Shown here in pieces: positions 63,930-64,000 of a stretch of 64,000 nt of DNA. The DNA is taken from assembly GCA_021413865.1 (NCBI GenBank), contig JAIOPN010000023.1, positions 1 through 64,000 on the forward strand. The letters run 5' to 3'. Position 1 is the first letter of the stretch; each line of letters begins with the position of its first letter. Position numbers and translations under genes: made by a program. The DNA is from Planctomycetota bacterium (GTDB taxonomy: Bacteria > Planctomycetota > Phycisphaerae > Phycisphaerales > Phycisphaeraceae). The notes beneath the pieces were generated by a model. It was not told the DNA's origin. It made no database searches and was given only the letters and a program-made list of their open reading frames with translations.

Positions 63930-64000
63930 ATGAAACACTTCATCTCGATCGCCGAGACCTCCAGGGAGGACCTCGACGAGATTTTCCAGGTCTCCTTCCG
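63930..64000 (+). CDS. argF: ornithine carbamoyltransferase, N-terminal fragment (runs off window)
   Basis: The 23 visible codons read MKHFISIAETSREDLDEIFQ VSF, matching the ornithine carbamoyltransferase start (MKHFLSI-x-D-L-x-E). It is adjacent to argB, consistent with an arginine cluster. An earlier in-frame ATG at 63924 (M-A-M-K-H) is an alternative start; GGGAG is about 20 nt upstream. Assignment rests on the short N-terminus plus context. Confidence 0.7.
   Translation, partial: MKHFISIAETSREDLDEIFQVSF

Overview
The window looks like chromosome from a planctomycete, probably class Phycisphaerae. The evidence is high G+C, two giant secreted proteins opening with LEPR-XLL-type N-termini (17366-22381 and 22578-25040), a 16S rRNA gene standing alone without 23S/5S, a futalosine-pathway menaquinone gene (mqnA), lpxD and Skp/TonB-type outer-membrane genes, and a palindrome of a type I associate with planctomycetes. 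The class assignment is inference from gene content and from 16S features; no alignment was run.

Layout. 1-6.5 kb: an IS-transposase fragment at the edge, an alpha/beta hydrolase, then a solitary 16S rRNA gene with two tandem promoters and a 25-bp pre-16S processing stem, a small secreted protein bracketed by direct repeats, and a complete ISL3-type insertion sequence with 29-bp terminal inverted repeats. 6.5-17.4 kb: a large secreted GH42-like protein, a second hydrolase, an outer-membrane barrel followed by a TonB-like protein, an unusual sigma-like protein with N-terminal HTH segments, mqnA, a lone NtrC-type sigma-54 activator and ispF. 17.4-25.1 kb: the two LEPR-XLL giants, each preceded by an almost identical 49-nt leader element. 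25.2-31.7 kb: rpmB, dnaG (carrying an in-frame palindromic repeat insertion), rpoD, and two tandem PA-IL-lectin-like secreted paralogues. 31.7-36.3 kb: trpA, a small membrane protein, a long secreted protein and a HAD phosphatase. 36.3-42.9 kb: a nuoJKLMN block on the minus strand. 43-49.4 kb: a zinc-ribbon membrane protein, a GH15 glucoamylase-like enzyme, an enolase-superfamily enzyme and a detached, short nuoG. 49.4-64 kb: recQ and lpxD (divergent), a small lipoprotein, a Skp-like lipoprotein, an MBL-fold hydrolase, a minus-strand cluster moaB - groES-like - aroA - MsbA-like ABC exporter, a GH35 beta-galactosidase, a lipoprotein, argB, and the start of argF.

How the genes fit together. The housekeeping content covers ribosome, primase and major sigma factor (dnaG-rpoD as in the macromolecular synthesis operon), respiratory complex I and menaquinone, isoprenoid (ispF), shikimate/tryptophan/arginine synthesis, and lipid A/outer-membrane biogenesis. 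The glycoside hydrolases (GH15, GH35, GH42-like), lectin-like proteins, TonB and LEPR-XLL proteins fit a polysaccharide-using, surface-rich Gram-negative lifestyle.

The signals most worth following are: the paired leader element of the LEPR-XLL genes (structured RNA, sigma-54-like promoter or conserved N-terminus); a recurring promoter layout in which a -10 box ends only 6-7 nt before the start codon (mqnA, trpA, recQ, lpxD, groES), predicting leaderless mRNAs; the palindromic GAGTCCA-repeat insertion in dnaG; the sigma-like protein at 12845-14341; and a three-armed palindrome at 46419-46509.
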